Assembly (NCBI GenBank): GCA_050740975.1
Contig: JBOIEE010000310.1
Coordinates: 1 to 17,560 of the forward strand
Reading direction: 5' to 3'
Source of the DNA: JBOHHR01 sp050740975
Lineage (GTDB): Bacteria; Pseudomonadota; Gammaproteobacteria; JBOHHR01
DNA length: 17,560 bases
The position numbers and the translations under genes are program-made. Each line of letters begins with the position of its first letter. Positions within the stretch are counted from its first letter, which is position 1. Below the pieces are notes generated by a model that saw only the letters and a list, made by a program, of their open reading frames with translations, had not been told where the DNA came from and made no database searches. Positions 1 through 7,952 of this stretch are shown piece after piece.

Positions 1-391
1 GGTTGACCTCTTCAGGAACCCGGTCGTCGTAGCAACGGTTGCCTGCCTCCATATGGAAGACGGGTATCCCCATACGCTTGGCCACGATCGCGCACAGGCT
101 GGAGTTGGTGTCGCCGAGAATCAGCAGGCGATCCGCCCTGTGGTCCCTGAAGACTTTCTCACATCCGGTCAAGATCTGGGCCGCCTGCTCGCCGAAGGTG
201 TCGCCGCGCACGCCCAGATGCTGATCCGGCTGCCGCACTCTGAGTTGTTCAAAAAAGGTGTCGCTCAGACTTGGATGAAAATTCTGTCCCGTGTGAACGA
301 GCACGTGCTCGCAAAGGGGATCCAGCTTCTCGATTACCAGCTTGAGCCGGATGATCTCGGGTCGGGTCCCTAGCACCGTAACGATCTTCAC
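1..391 (-). CDS. wecB: UDP-N-acetylglucosamine 2-epimerase, WecB/FnlC (CapG, WbjD) type; C-terminus outside the window
   Basis: Translated from a GTG at 391, the first 130 residues open with a VKIVTVLGTRPEIIRLK segment, the N-terminal signature of non-hydrolysing UDP-GlcNAc 2-epimerases, and contain LILGDTNSSL and HMEAGNRCYDDRVPEEVN, the active-site region of this family. The gene runs off the left edge, so about two thirds of the protein is unseen. The GTG overlaps the stop of the preceding dehydratase gene by 4 nt (GTGA), so the two are probably translationally coupled. In the FnlA/CapE pathways the 2-epimerase acts last, inverting C2 of a UDP-2-acetamido-2,6-dideoxy-L-hexose. The CYDDRVPEEVN variant and the neighbours favour that role over plain WecB production of UDP-ManNAc; this choice is an inference. 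The family assignment itself is firm. Confidence 0.93.
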   Translation of the reverse strand, partial: MKIVTVLGTRPEIIRLKLVIEKLDPLCEHVLVHTGQNFHPSLSDTFFEQLRVRQPDQHLGVRGDTFGEQAAQILTGCEKVFRDHRADRLLILGDTNSSLCAIVAKRMGIPVFHMEAGNRCYDDRVPEEVN

Positions 392-1452
392 CGCAGAATC
401 TCACCCTCCAGCTCCAGCGTGTGATTGACCATGAGGTTCCGCCGGACGAGCAGCGCACGCACTTCTTCGAGGCGCATAATCTCGTCGGCCGAGCTGTATT
501 CTTTATCCAGGAACGGGCCCTTCAAACTCGCATCCTGAAGTTCTGGAAGGATCGGCGCGATCACATAATTGGAGCCACGCTTTGTCGTACGGTGCGCCTC
601 CTCCTCCGAGATCAACACCTCGTGCACCTTCTCTCCGGGACGCACGCCTGTGATCACGGTCTCAATTTTCCTCTCTCCAATGAGAGCCGCCGCGACATCC
701 ACGATGCGTGCCGATAGAACGTGCGGAATGTAGGTTTCACCCGGTCTTGCTTCCGAGACCGCCGTCAGTATTAGATCCACGGCTTGGTCGAGACCTAAAA
801 GGAAGCGTGTCATTTCAGGGCTCGTGATGGTTACCGGGCCTCCGTTCTTGATCTGCTCGTGGAACAACGGAACCACCGAGCCGCGCGAGGCCAGGACGTT
901 ACCATAACGAGCCAGTATGAACCGGGTACTCGACGTGGTCAGATTCGCTCGGGCAAACACGCGCTCCTGCAGCGACTTGGTCATGCCCATGACGTTTACT
1001 GGCTTGACCGCCTTGTCGGTCGAGATCCCGACCACGGTTTCGACAGGCAGTCGCAGGTCGCATATGGCCCGTACGATGTTCTCTGCCCCCATAATATTTG
1101 TCAGGACTGCCTCATAGGGGAAATACTCACAAGTCGGGACCTGTTTGAGCGCCGCCGCATTGAAGACGATGTCCACGTCGCGCAGGGCCGTCGTTACGGC
1201 GTGGAAATCCCGCACGTCCCCGATAATGAACTTCAATCTCTCGGTGAAATTCCGATAAATGATCTCGTCCGTCGCGGAGCACCGGTGTTGGTACTCCACA
1301 CGCATCGCGTGCTGCTTCGCTTCATCGCGCGAGAATACAATGATCTTCGCGGGATTCCCGACGCTTCCGCTTAGGAGGCGTTTAACTAACACCTTGCCCA
1401 GCGAACCGGTGCCGCCTGTAATCAAAATTCTCTTGTCGGTAAGCTCGATCAT
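388..1452 (-). CDS. fnlA: UDP-GlcNAc 4,6-dehydratase/5-epimerase, FnlA/CapE/WbjB-like (soluble CapD family)
   Basis: A 354-residue extended SDR protein without membrane segments, so it is the short soluble form, not the long membrane-anchored FlaA1/WbpM type with extra domains. The Rossmann motif TGGTGSLGK is at residues 12-20. STDKAVKPVNVMGMTK at 144-159 carries the CapD-family replacement of the usual YxxxK tyrosine by MGxTK. GNVLASRGSVVPLF (184-197) and RPGEKVHEVLISEEE (271-285) are further family blocks. Known members convert UDP-GlcNAc to a UDP-4-keto-6-deoxy-L-hexose by C4/C6 dehydration and C5 epimerisation in the cytosol. It lies 9 nt downstream of the reductase gene and overlaps the 2-epimerase by 4 nt. 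An AGAGGT about 13 nt before the ATG lies inside the end of the reductase gene, which suggests coupling. It could also be a 4,6-dehydratase without the 5-epimerase step; the neighbours favour the L-sugar. Confidence 0.9.
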   Translation of the reverse strand: MIELTDKRILITGGTGSLGKVLVKRLLSGSVGNPAKIIVFSRDEAKQHAMRVEYQHRCSATDEIIYRNFTERLKFIIGDVRDFHAVTTALRDVDIVFNAAALKQVPTCEYFPYEAVLTNIMGAENIVRAICDLRLPVETVVGISTDKAVKPVNVMGMTKSLQERVFARANLTTSSTRFILARYGNVLASRGSVVPLFHEQIKNGGPVTITSPEMTRFLLGLDQAVDLILTAVSEARPGETYIPHVLSARIVDVAAALIGERKIETVITGVRPGEKVHEVLISEEEAHRTTKRGSNYVIAPILPELQDASLKGPFLDKEYSSADEIMRLEEVRALLVRRNLMVNHTLELEGEILR

Positions 1453-1461
1453 TCGATTGTT

Positions 1462-2364
1462 TTATACCTCTGGTGGTGAAGTTGCACTATAATAAGGGGT
1501 CGGGTCATCGTGCAGATCCGTGATCATATGGTCCCAACTTTTGGGGCAAAAGCCAATCCGCGCTCGGAAGCGGCTACTGTCAAGTCTCCGGTCGCAGAAA
1601 AACTCCTCGTCCCGTTCGACGGTAACGCCGAGATCGTAGCTGTGATTGATCGTCTTCAGTAAGTCGTACTTGCTGATGGGGTCACTGGAGACATGCCACA
1701 GCCCGCTTAGATCAGGAAAGTTACTGATCAGATTACCAACGAGATCTGCCATGGCATTCGTGGTCATTCCAGAATACAGCGCCCGCGCAAACCCCTTGAC
1801 GTGACCACCCCGTTGCGACAGGAACCATTCGATCAGGCTGAGGCCCCAATCCAGTTCGCGGCCGAGTATGGAGGTACGGAGGGTCAGGCACCCGGATGCC
1901 GTCACCTCCCCGAGGAGCTTCGTGCGGCCGTACAGGTCGTTTGCGTCCGCGAAATCCTCCTCCCGGTAATTCCCTTCCCGTCCCGAGAAAACGCAGTCGG
2001 TGCTGAAGTGGATAAGCCGTACTCCCCGCTCGCCGCAGAGCTGGGCGAGCTGATGCGGGAGCAATGCGTTAATGCTAATGGCCGCCACTGGATCCTGCGC
2101 CTCCTTGAGCTGCTTGACGATCCCTATGCAATTGATCGCCACATCCGGGCGCACCGTATCCAGTGCCCGCGCCAGGGAATCCACGTCCTCTGCAACAACG
2201 CCGGGGACCAATACGGCATCTGCGAGGGCTGGGTACTTCCGATATTCCGTGGCATCGCCCCGCACCGTTCCGCAAACGTCGAATCGATCAGACAGCTTTT
2301 GAACAAGCTTGTGCCCCAGCATGCCGGTTGCGCCCAGCACCAGCACTTTCTTTTTCTCTCGCAT
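1462..2364 (-). CDS. RmlD-like UDP-4-keto-6-deoxyhexosamine reductase (WbvR/QnlA-like)
   Basis: A 300-residue SDR of the RmlD superfamily. GATGMLG (11-17) is the NAD(P)-binding loop, STDCVFSG (121-128) the central motif, and Y145-GRT-K149 the catalytic pair. I chose the ATG at 2364 because AGGAAG lies about 10 nt upstream; the in-frame ATG at 2400 has no well-spaced site and would add 12 residues in front of the conserved VLVLGATG strand. Beside an FnlA-like dehydratase and a 2-epimerase, this enzyme should reduce the 4-keto sugar. It has no C-terminal cupin extension, unlike the CapF/WbjC reductases of L-FucNAc synthesis, which are about 370 residues. That points to the WbvR/QnlA-type reductases of UDP-L-RhaNAc/L-QuiNAc synthesis. 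The substrate is inferred; dTDP-rhamnose reduction is unlikely because no rmlABC genes are present. Confidence 0.85.
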   Translation of the reverse strand: MREKKKVLVLGATGMLGHKLVQKLSDRFDVCGTVRGDATEYRKYPALADAVLVPGVVAEDVDSLARALDTVRPDVAINCIGIVKQLKEAQDPVAAISINALLPHQLAQLCGERGVRLIHFSTDCVFSGREGNYREEDFADANDLYGRTKLLGEVTASGCLTLRTSILGRELDWGLSLIEWFLSQRGGHVKGFARALYSGMTTNAMADLVGNLISNFPDLSGLWHVSSDPISKYDLLKTINHSYDLGVTVERDEEFFCDRRLDSSRFRARIGFCPKSWDHMITDLHDDPTPYYSATSPPEV

Positions 2365-2422
2365 CTCTGAAGTTCTTCCTTTTGCACAGGACCTCGTCAT
2401 ATCACGGAACCCGTCGCTCCGG

Positions 2423-2436
2423 CCCCCAATAGGGGG
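2423..2436 (-). other. Small GC hairpin between two operon genes
   Basis: A perfect inverted repeat, CCCCC-AATA-GGGGG, sits in the 87-nt gap between the GT4 stop (2452) and the reductase start (2364), the widest gap in the operon. No U tract follows in the minus-strand transcript, so it is not a classical terminator. It could shape mRNA processing or stability. The stem is only 5 bp and may be chance. Confidence 0.35.
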
Positions 2437-2451
2437 AATGTATTCACATTG

Positions 2452-3756
2452 TTAATTCAGGTTCCTTCTCTGCCCCAGGTCGGCGAAAATCTCGTCATAG
2501 AAGGCGATGGCTTGCTGCTGGAGCAGGCGCTGGTCCAGCCGCTCCTGCACGTTCCTCCAGTTGATTTCTGCAGCCTGGTCTACGAGCCCGTCGTCTGTCA
2601 CGGCGCGACGGATGCGGTCGGCGATAAGGTCGACGTCGTCAGGCGGTACAATAAAACCGCTCCTCCCGTCCGCGATCCACTCGTCACAGCATGAAGTGTT
2701 GGTCTGGATGGGAAACGCTCCCGTCGCCATCGCCTCCAGCAGGGACGTACTGATAGCATCAGAGACGCTCACTCCAAGGTAGACCCGTGACCTGGCGAAC
2801 ATTCGTAGCATTTTATCGTGGTTCGAGTACGGCAATATCTGAATATTCATGCCTAAGCTAAACTGGAGCTCTTGGACACGCTCAATGACATCTGTAGACG
2901 CAGAAAACACGAAAATACGGAAATCACTTAAAGCCGATGCACAGCGCTCTATCGCGTCGAGGGCCGTCAGCGCGCGGCCGGCGAAGTGCTGATAACCCTT
3001 CACCATGATCAGGCGGCGGGCCGAGGGCACGTGCACGTGGCGCAGTGCCCCGACCCGTTCCAGATCAAAGCCGCCGCTGTTCGGCATCACGGGCATCACC
3101 TTCGCAGTAAGGCCCAGCTCGCGCGCGATCCCGACATCACGGGTGCATTCACAGGAGTAATAATCGATGCTGCGCAGCAGTCTCGAAATCTGGCTACGGT
3201 GCTCGGGAAAATTGCGATAGTAATAGATATCGCTGCCCCAGTTGGTCGCCAGCCATGACGGAAAGCCAGGGCCACTGATCTCCTTGGCCCGTAGCACGTT
3301 GTAGCTGCAAAGCTGGAACTCCATGGAATGGATAAGGTCTGGCTGCAGGCGCCGAACAAGTCGTGCCAGTACGCGGGGGCCATACAACAGTGGGGCGTGT
3401 ATGTCCGATTCACCCAGACGGACGCGCATGACACGGTTCAAAATGCGGTCCAACGGTGACACCACCGGCAGCGGCAGGATCGCCCGTACGGGGAGCCCGT
3501 TGGGGTGCAGGGCGGCCTCGATGTTGCACCGTCCCCCGAAGAATCCACGGGGGTTGTCGAGGAGCATCCTAAGCGTCATCCGCGGCCGAAGCCGAAGCCA
3601 TGGCTGATGTACCGTGACACCCCGCATTTCCGGAAGCACTGGAAGATAATTTATCGGAAAGAGGTGGAGGTCCCAGCCCTGGTCCGCGATGAGGTTGATC
3701 CAGCGCGCCGCATGTGGACTCATCTGCATCGCCACGAAGAGCATCCTGCGTGTCAT
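2452..3756 (-). CDS. Glycosyltransferase family 4, cytosolic, polysaccharide assembly
   Basis: A 434-residue GT-B protein. The N-terminal half opens with MLFVAMQMSPHAARW, an acceptor-binding type start. The C-terminal half has VKGYQHFAGR (252-261) and SDAISTSLLEAMATG followed by FPIQTNTSCCDEW (from 332), a variant of the GT4 EX7E donor-site motif, then GFIVPPDD. I chose the ATG at 3756 because it overlaps the stop of the upstream fusion gene as ATGA; the open frame extends 29 codons further upstream, but only inside the neighbouring coding region and with low-quality sequence. No clear Shine-Dalgarno site is seen, so translation probably depends on coupling. It most likely transfers one sugar of the repeat unit; it sits directly before the deoxyamino-sugar genes, which makes that sugar a candidate donor, but this is inference. 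Confidence 0.88.
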   Translation of the reverse strand: MTRRMLFVAMQMSPHAARWINLIADQGWDLHLFPINYLPVLPEMRGVTVHQPWLRLRPRMTLRMLLDNPRGFFGGRCNIEAALHPNGLPVRAILPLPVVSPLDRILNRVMRVRLGESDIHAPLLYGPRVLARLVRRLQPDLIHSMEFQLCSYNVLRAKEISGPGFPSWLATNWGSDIYYYRNFPEHRSQISRLLRSIDYYSCECTRDVGIARELGLTAKVMPVMPNSGGFDLERVGALRHVHVPSARRLIMVKGYQHFAGRALTALDAIERCASALSDFRIFVFSASTDVIERVQELQFSLGMNIQILPYSNHDKMLRMFARSRVYLGVSVSDAISTSLLEAMATGAFPIQTNTSCCDEWIADGRSGFIVPPDDVDLIADRIRRAVTDDGLVDQAAEINWRNVQERLDQRLLQQQAIAFYDEIFADLGQRRNLN

Positions 3757-5648
3757 CGTTGGACCATACGTTCGAGAATGTCGACGAAACGCCCAGCGAT
3801 GAGGTCGTTGCTGAACTGCCATCTGAACTCCTTGTCGCACCACGGCTCTTGTGAGCCACTCGCAACGTAGTCAACGGCGGCCTCGACAGCCCGGGCGATC
3901 TCGTCGATATCCTCCGGGCGCGCGTGCCAGCATTTCAAGGTCTTGAGCGTGTCTTCTGAGCCACCCGGAGGGACAATTGCCACGATGGGTGTGCGCGCTC
4001 CCACGTAGTCGGAAAGCTTGCTGGGCAGGAACAAACTGCGGGTCGCGTTCGCCTCAATGAGTAGCAGGATATCGGCATCGTACATCTTGTCCAGCGACTC
4101 TAAATACGAAACGCTTGGGACGGCTTTGATTATCCCAGGGGGCAGGCTTTGCGCGGCGGGTGTCTGCAGCATCTCTGGCGGCACAGTTCCTATCAGCTCT
4201 ACAATCAGCTCACCCCGGAGCTTTGGTCGTCTCCTCAATAGATCGTTGAGGGCCAGAAAAAGCGGCTCCGGCGAACGCCTGCCATACAGGGCACCGATGT
4301 GGCGCAACGTAGTGTGCCTGTTTTTCGTCTTCGGCCGTACCGGATAAAGCTCCTCGTCAAAAGCGTGCGGAATCACCTCCGTCTTGTTAATCAGCTCTGC
4401 GGCATGTCCGTGCATCATAAGATCTCGCGAGTAGCGAGAGCTGTGTACGATAAAATCCGCAGTCCGCACCGTGTTTGGTTCGTGCCACCAGTTCCACCCC
4501 TTCGTGAGAGTGCTCCACTCTAGAGGGTTTCCGACCCACGGGTCGCTGAACTGAGCAAGCCAGCGCACCTTTGGACGATGTCTTTTGAGCTTGACCATCA
4601 CGGGGTTAATCGAGTGAAACGGCGACCATGTGACGATGGCCTCGTACTTGTCAAGATTCATGCTCATGAGCATGTCGAACGCCTTACCATGCATCACCGC
4701 CATCAGGTCCGGCAAAGGGGACAACACTTTCGAGCGTTGCCTGAGCTTGCCGAGCAGCCCTTCTGGCGGAGACAGTCGAGTCACCTCGCCGAAGTGCTTT
4801 TCCGCATATGGCAGCAAGCTTTCGTCTCTCGGGAGGAAAGGTGAGAACGGCGCCGCACACAGGACATCCACCTCATAGCCGTAACGGCTGAAGGCGCCCA
4901 TTGGCTTGAGCACGGCGGGCGTCATCTGCACCTGCATCGGGGGAAATGCGTAGCTGAACAACAGCACACGCCCGAAGGATGTCGGGTGCGCCCATAGCTG
5001 AACAGGAGGCGTTGTTGCCTGAAGATCGCGAACCTTCCACAGACCGAGACTCTTGTCTCCCCAGCTCCCGTCGCCCTCCGTACATTTCTCGTTGATGATC
5101 AAAATCGGCGGCGGAAAACCGAACGGAGGTCGCTCTAGATTCAGCGGCCGCCACTGCCCCGTCCGGATATCGATATTACCGTCTCGTGCAGTGAAGGTTG
5201 TGGTTAACAGGTACTCCGAACCACTGCGCTTGATATTCCGCAGCGCCGCGAAGACATCTTCGAATGAGAAATGCACCAGCACGTCCCGACAGAAGACGAG
5301 ATCGACCTTCGCAAGCTCGTCTCTCACGAGATCCAGGGTCACGAACCTGTGGCTCTCATTGCCGTATTGCTGCTGATTTCGCTGGATCATCTCCGCGACG
5401 ACGTCGGCACCCGTGTAACGGACGTCAAGTTCCACCGCCTTCATCCAATGGAAGTCACCGCACGGTATATCCAGCATCGTCTGTATACCGATCTGCTGGA
5501 GCAGCGCCGGCAGACGCCGCCGGACCTCGGCCGTCTGGATGAGATCCGAACCGGCCCCCGAGCGGGAGTCCTTGCCGCCAAAGGAACTGTTGCGATAGAT
5601 ATCGGTGAACATGTCGCGCATTGATTTGCCACAACTCATTTTTGTCAA
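3753..5648 (-). CDS. Fusion protein: class I SAM-dependent methyltransferase plus GT4-like glycosyltransferase
   Basis: A 631-residue two-domain protein. Residues 1 to about 210 are a Rossmann methyltransferase: FTDIYRNSSFGG near the start, LDIPCGDFHWM (59-69) as the SAM-binding motif I, and FCRDVLVHFSFED (119-131) as the later strand. Residues from about 225 on are a GT-B fold glycosyltransferase: RVLLFSYAFPPMQ (227-239), QFSDPWVGNP (366-375), HIGALYGRRSPEPL (450-463) and LPSKLSDYVGARTPIVAIVP (541-560), the donor-site block. The start is uncertain: TTG at 5648 has GGGAA at good spacing, while ATG at 5639 begins 3 codons later. Stop and next start overlap (ATGA). A single enzyme that both adds and methylates a sugar is the simplest reading; the methyl acceptor is unknown. 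The fusion is continuous, with no stop or obvious shift at the domain boundary. Confidence 0.88.
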   Translation of the reverse strand: MTKMSCGKSMRDMFTDIYRNSSFGGKDSRSGAGSDLIQTAEVRRRLPALLQQIGIQTMLDIPCGDFHWMKAVELDVRYTGADVVAEMIQRNQQQYGNESHRFVTLDLVRDELAKVDLVFCRDVLVHFSFEDVFAALRNIKRSGSEYLLTTTFTARDGNIDIRTGQWRPLNLERPPFGFPPPILIINEKCTEGDGSWGDKSLGLWKVRDLQATTPPVQLWAHPTSFGRVLLFSYAFPPMQVQMTPAVLKPMGAFSRYGYEVDVLCAAPFSPFLPRDESLLPYAEKHFGEVTRLSPPEGLLGKLRQRSKVLSPLPDLMAVMHGKAFDMLMSMNLDKYEAIVTWSPFHSINPVMVKLKRHRPKVRWLAQFSDPWVGNPLEWSTLTKGWNWWHEPNTVRTADFIVHSSRYSRDLMMHGHAAELINKTEVIPHAFDEELYPVRPKTKNRHTTLRHIGALYGRRSPEPLFLALNDLLRRRPKLRGELIVELIGTVPPEMLQTPAAQSLPPGIIKAVPSVSYLESLDKMYDADILLLIEANATRSLFLPSKLSDYVGARTPIVAIVPPGGSEDTLKTLKCWHARPEDIDEIARAVEAAVDYVASGSQEPWCDKEFRWQFSNDLIAGRFVDILERMVQR

Positions 5649-5714
5649 TGCATTCCCAACATCAGGTGGCAGAACCTCCGCAAGATATTTCGAATCATCG
5701 TCTGTTCAGATTCT

Positions 5715-6644
5715 CTAGAGATTAAGCCGCCCCTCTGAGCTAGACCGCCTGTTCCAGGCTTGCCCGATGTTGCTCCCATACAAATGCCGGCATGCCATGA
5801 GCAGCGCAAATATGGCCGCTTTTCTGTAGCCCCGCTTCCACATGCTCATCGCAGTCGCTCTGAAATAGCTGAAAGCCCCCGCCGGCCAGTAGGCTGCAAT
5901 TTCTTCCCCTGTGAGTGTCGGCAGGTAACGTCGATAAAGGTCGTTAATCTCCCGGACAACGTAACCTTTCAGCTGGTGGATGCCCTGATCCTTGTGCAGC
6001 CGCGCCCGAACGAGCACCTTGGGGACGTGCTCGAAAGGAAACCGAGTAGCCATCTTGAACCACAGGTCATAGTCCTGCGTGGTGCGCAGAGACTCGTCGA
6101 AGAGTCCGATCTCCTCAAACGCCTGGCGCGGGACGAGCAGCGAGCAACCATGAAGATTGGCCGACAGCATCAGAGACGGGCGAAGGGCTGGTGGCGAGAG
6201 ATGCGGAACGGCATGCACGCCGAGAGATTGCCCCTTCTCGGCTATCGTTTCGAAGTCGCTGTAGTAAACCGTGGCGCGATCGGCCTTGAAAGCATATTCC
6301 ATCTGCACCTCTATCTTGTCGGGTAAATAGAGATCGTCATGGCTCAGCCAGGAGAAAAAGGCGCCCTCCATCTCCCGGATGCCAGCGTTCAGCGCCGAGG
6401 CAACACCGCCGTTCGTCTTGTTGATGTATCGGATCTGTGACCCGTAGGACTTTAAGATGTCCTCTGTCTTGCCTCGGTCACTCGAACCATCGTTTATGGC
6501 GAGAACCTCGATGTTTGGATAGGCCTGCGCCAGTGCGCTGTCAATCGCCTCGGACAGGTGGTTTGAACCGTTGTACACGGGGATGATGATGGAGACCCTA
6601 GTAGAGCGGTCATCAGAACATCCCAAATGAGCGCTGTCCTTCAC
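5715..6644 (-). CDS. Glycosyltransferase family 2
   Basis: A 309-residue GT-A protein. VSIIIPVYNGSNHL (17-30) is the N-terminal nucleotide-binding strand, NDGSSD (51-56) and NGGVASALNAGI (78-89) are GT2 hallmarks, SHDDLYLP (101-108) carries the DxD-like metal site, and TQDYDLWFK (189-197) the catalytic-base region. The C-terminal part, about 245-290, has amphipathic and hydrophobic stretches that may let it rest on the membrane. It starts with GTG at 6644, overlapping the preceding stop as GTGA, so translation is likely coupled to the beta-propeller gene. It probably adds one residue of the polysaccharide repeat or adaptor. Donor and linkage cannot be read from sequence. Confidence 0.93.
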   Translation of the reverse strand: MKDSAHLGCSDDRSTRVSIIIPVYNGSNHLSEAIDSALAQAYPNIEVLAINDGSSDRGKTEDILKSYGSQIRYINKTNGGVASALNAGIREMEGAFFSWLSHDDLYLPDKIEVQMEYAFKADRATVYYSDFETIAEKGQSLGVHAVPHLSPPALRPSLMLSANLHGCSLLVPRQAFEEIGLFDESLRTTQDYDLWFKMATRFPFEHVPKVLVRARLHKDQGIHQLKGYVVREINDLYRRYLPTLTGEEIAAYWPAGAFSYFRATAMSMWKRGYRKAAIFALLMACRHLYGSNIGQAWNRRSSSEGRLNL

Positions 6645-7867
6645 CGTTGGCGCAGCCTCTCTGGCTTGGCGGACATTGGTGGGCTCCGAAATCGCGATAA
6701 CAGCGAATCGATGGCCCTACGGCCCGCCCGCAGTGGGCCCGTCACCCACCAGGACACGGTTCGGCGTGTCTTCTCAAGCTCGCTTTGCAGACTAGAAAGG
6801 CTCAGATGCGCCTCCTCGAGCTGCCGATGCGCCTCCTCGAGCTGCGACAGTAGCGACTGGACATTCACCATGTACCTATCGATCGTGCTCTCCATTTCGC
6901 GCACGCGATGGCTCAGCGCACCGAAGGGCGGGCTGAGCAATGGGACGCCATTCACAGGAACTATGTCGTACACTTCCCTCGTAAACGCACTGAGATCGTA
7001 GGCGAGTTCAGCGGCGTGCGTCTCAAGGTTCACCCGCATGACGGCGGCGTCTGCCGACTCCCGTATATCAGCGACCGCTGTCTTCATGCTGCGCGAGATG
7101 TTGCGGTTGGAGCTGATCCCTACGAGCAGCTTCCCAGCCTGTAGCGCGAGCCCCCTTGTGTACCCCGGCATCGCAATTTCGGCATGGAAGTTCCATCCGT
7201 CGAGGGCCGCTTTCTTATAGGCGAAGACCTTCTTCTCCGCCGATTCGGCGAAAAAAAGCTGGTTGTCGACGACCAACGGAGTGTGCGGCTGATCCAGCCC
7301 GTCGCGTATTGCGTGGCCTGAATCAAGGTAGAAAACCTTCCCGGCCGCGCTCCAGGACTCGTCCGGCGCTCTGACGCCGAAGCAGCTCGCAATGAAACGG
7401 TTGTCCGAGACCGTAAGGCCGTTTAGGTGTACCTCGTCGCGGTCATAGCGGAGGTTCGGGTATCGCCAGAAAAGCTCCTGCTCGCCCAGCGATGGCCCAC
7501 TGTCGACCTTCACACGATAGATCTCGTTTGTGCCCGTACTTGTCACATAGAGGTAGCCGTCGTGATAAACCATCGAGTGCAGGTCCTTGCACCCTTCGAG
7601 GACCTGTACAGGGCCAATGCATCCGGTCGCCGGGTCCACGATTGCCACCACGGCCTTGTTGCTTTGGGTGCAGATCGCGACCTGCTCTCCGATGCGACAT
7701 GCTCCGCAGACGCCGCCGAAATCCTGCTTGACCTCATCCGGGATTGAATCGAGCTCCACCCAGGAAAAACGCGGTCCGCCGAAGTCCACGACACAGAGCG
7801 AGTGAAACAGCGACCCCTGTTGGTTACAGAAGGTAAGCAGGAATGTATCGCGAGCCAGAAAACCCAT
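6641..7867 (-). CDS. Beta-propeller-like protein (DUF4915/TIGR03032-like) with C-terminal coiled coil
   Basis: A 408-residue protein with no signal peptide or membrane helix that I can see. Residues 1 to about 315 show repeated blade-like strands such as VAICTQSNKAVVAIVDPATG, SMVYHDGYLYVTSTGTNEIY, HLNGLTVSDNRFIASCFG and PGYTRGLALQAGKLLVGISS, resembling the DUF4915/TIGR03032 group; that family label is from memory and only moderately sure. Residues about 318-371 form a heptad-rich coiled coil, including two successive QLEEAH units (342-355). A WWVTGPLRAGRRAIDSLLSRF tail follows in two pieces (WWVTGPLRAGR, RAIDSLLSRF), a basic pattern often seen at the ends of glycosyltransferase-linked coiled coils. 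The ATG at 7867 has GAGGA a few nt upstream. Lying between the sulfotransferase and GT genes, it may scaffold or regulate assembly; no enzymatic role is evident. Confidence 0.75.
   Translation of the reverse strand: MGFLARDTFLLTFCNQQGSLFHSLCVVDFGGPRFSWVELDSIPDEVKQDFGGVCGACRIGEQVAICTQSNKAVVAIVDPATGCIGPVQVLEGCKDLHSMVYHDGYLYVTSTGTNEIYRVKVDSGPSLGEQELFWRYPNLRYDRDEVHLNGLTVSDNRFIASCFGVRAPDESWSAAGKVFYLDSGHAIRDGLDQPHTPLVVDNQLFFAESAEKKVFAYKKAALDGWNFHAEIAMPGYTRGLALQAGKLLVGISSNRNISRSMKTAVADIRESADAAVMRVNLETHAAELAYDLSAFTREVYDIVPVNGVPLLSPPFGALSHRVREMESTIDRYMVNVQSLLSQLEEAHRQLEEAHLSLSSLQSELEKTRRTVSWWVTGPLRAGRRAIDSLLSRFRSPPMSAKPERLRQR
6805..6845 (-). repeat. Perfect 20-nt tandem repeat, period 21 nt (duplicated coiled-coil heptad)
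   Basis: Copies lie at 6805-6824 and 6826-6845 and are identical over 20 nt. On the coding strand they encode QLEEAHR and QLEEAHL, so the duplication adds exactly one heptad (7 codons) and keeps both frame and coiled-coil phase. The near-identity at DNA level suggests a recent duplication. Confidence 0.9.
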
Positions 7868-7918
7868 CGTTCCTCAACGTAATGCCGTTTCAAACAACGT
7901 CATTTGTCACGCAGCAAC

Positions 7919-7942
7919 GTTGGCGTCGCGCGCTGCGCCAAC
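7919..7942 (-). other. Intercistronic hairpin upstream of the beta-propeller gene
   Basis: GTTGGCG and CGCCAAC form a 7-bp stem, with further partial pairing in the 10-nt GC-rich interior. It lies in the 85-nt gap between the sulfotransferase stop and the beta-propeller start. The minus-strand transcript has no U run after it, so full termination is doubtful. RNA processing or partial attenuation are possible; chance is not excluded. Confidence 0.4.
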
Positions 7943-7952
7943 AGTAAGGATC

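Noticed and set aside
859..1374. 171-codon plus-strand open frame opposite the dehydratase gene.
   Set aside because: Antisense shadow of a well-conserved gene; no protein-family motifs.
2365..2400. ATG at 2400 as start of the RmlD-like reductase.
   Set aside because: No ribosome site at proper distance, whereas ATG 2364 has AGGAAG upstream and leads straight into the nucleotide-binding strand.
3757..3843. 29-codon N-terminal extension of the GT4 frame.
   Set aside because: It overlaps the coding end of the fusion gene in another frame and lacks similarity; ATG 3756 gives the ATGA coupling overlap.
7919..7942. Intrinsic terminator within the polysaccharide operon.
   Set aside because: The hairpin is real but lacks a following U tract, and the downstream genes have no evident promoter of their own.
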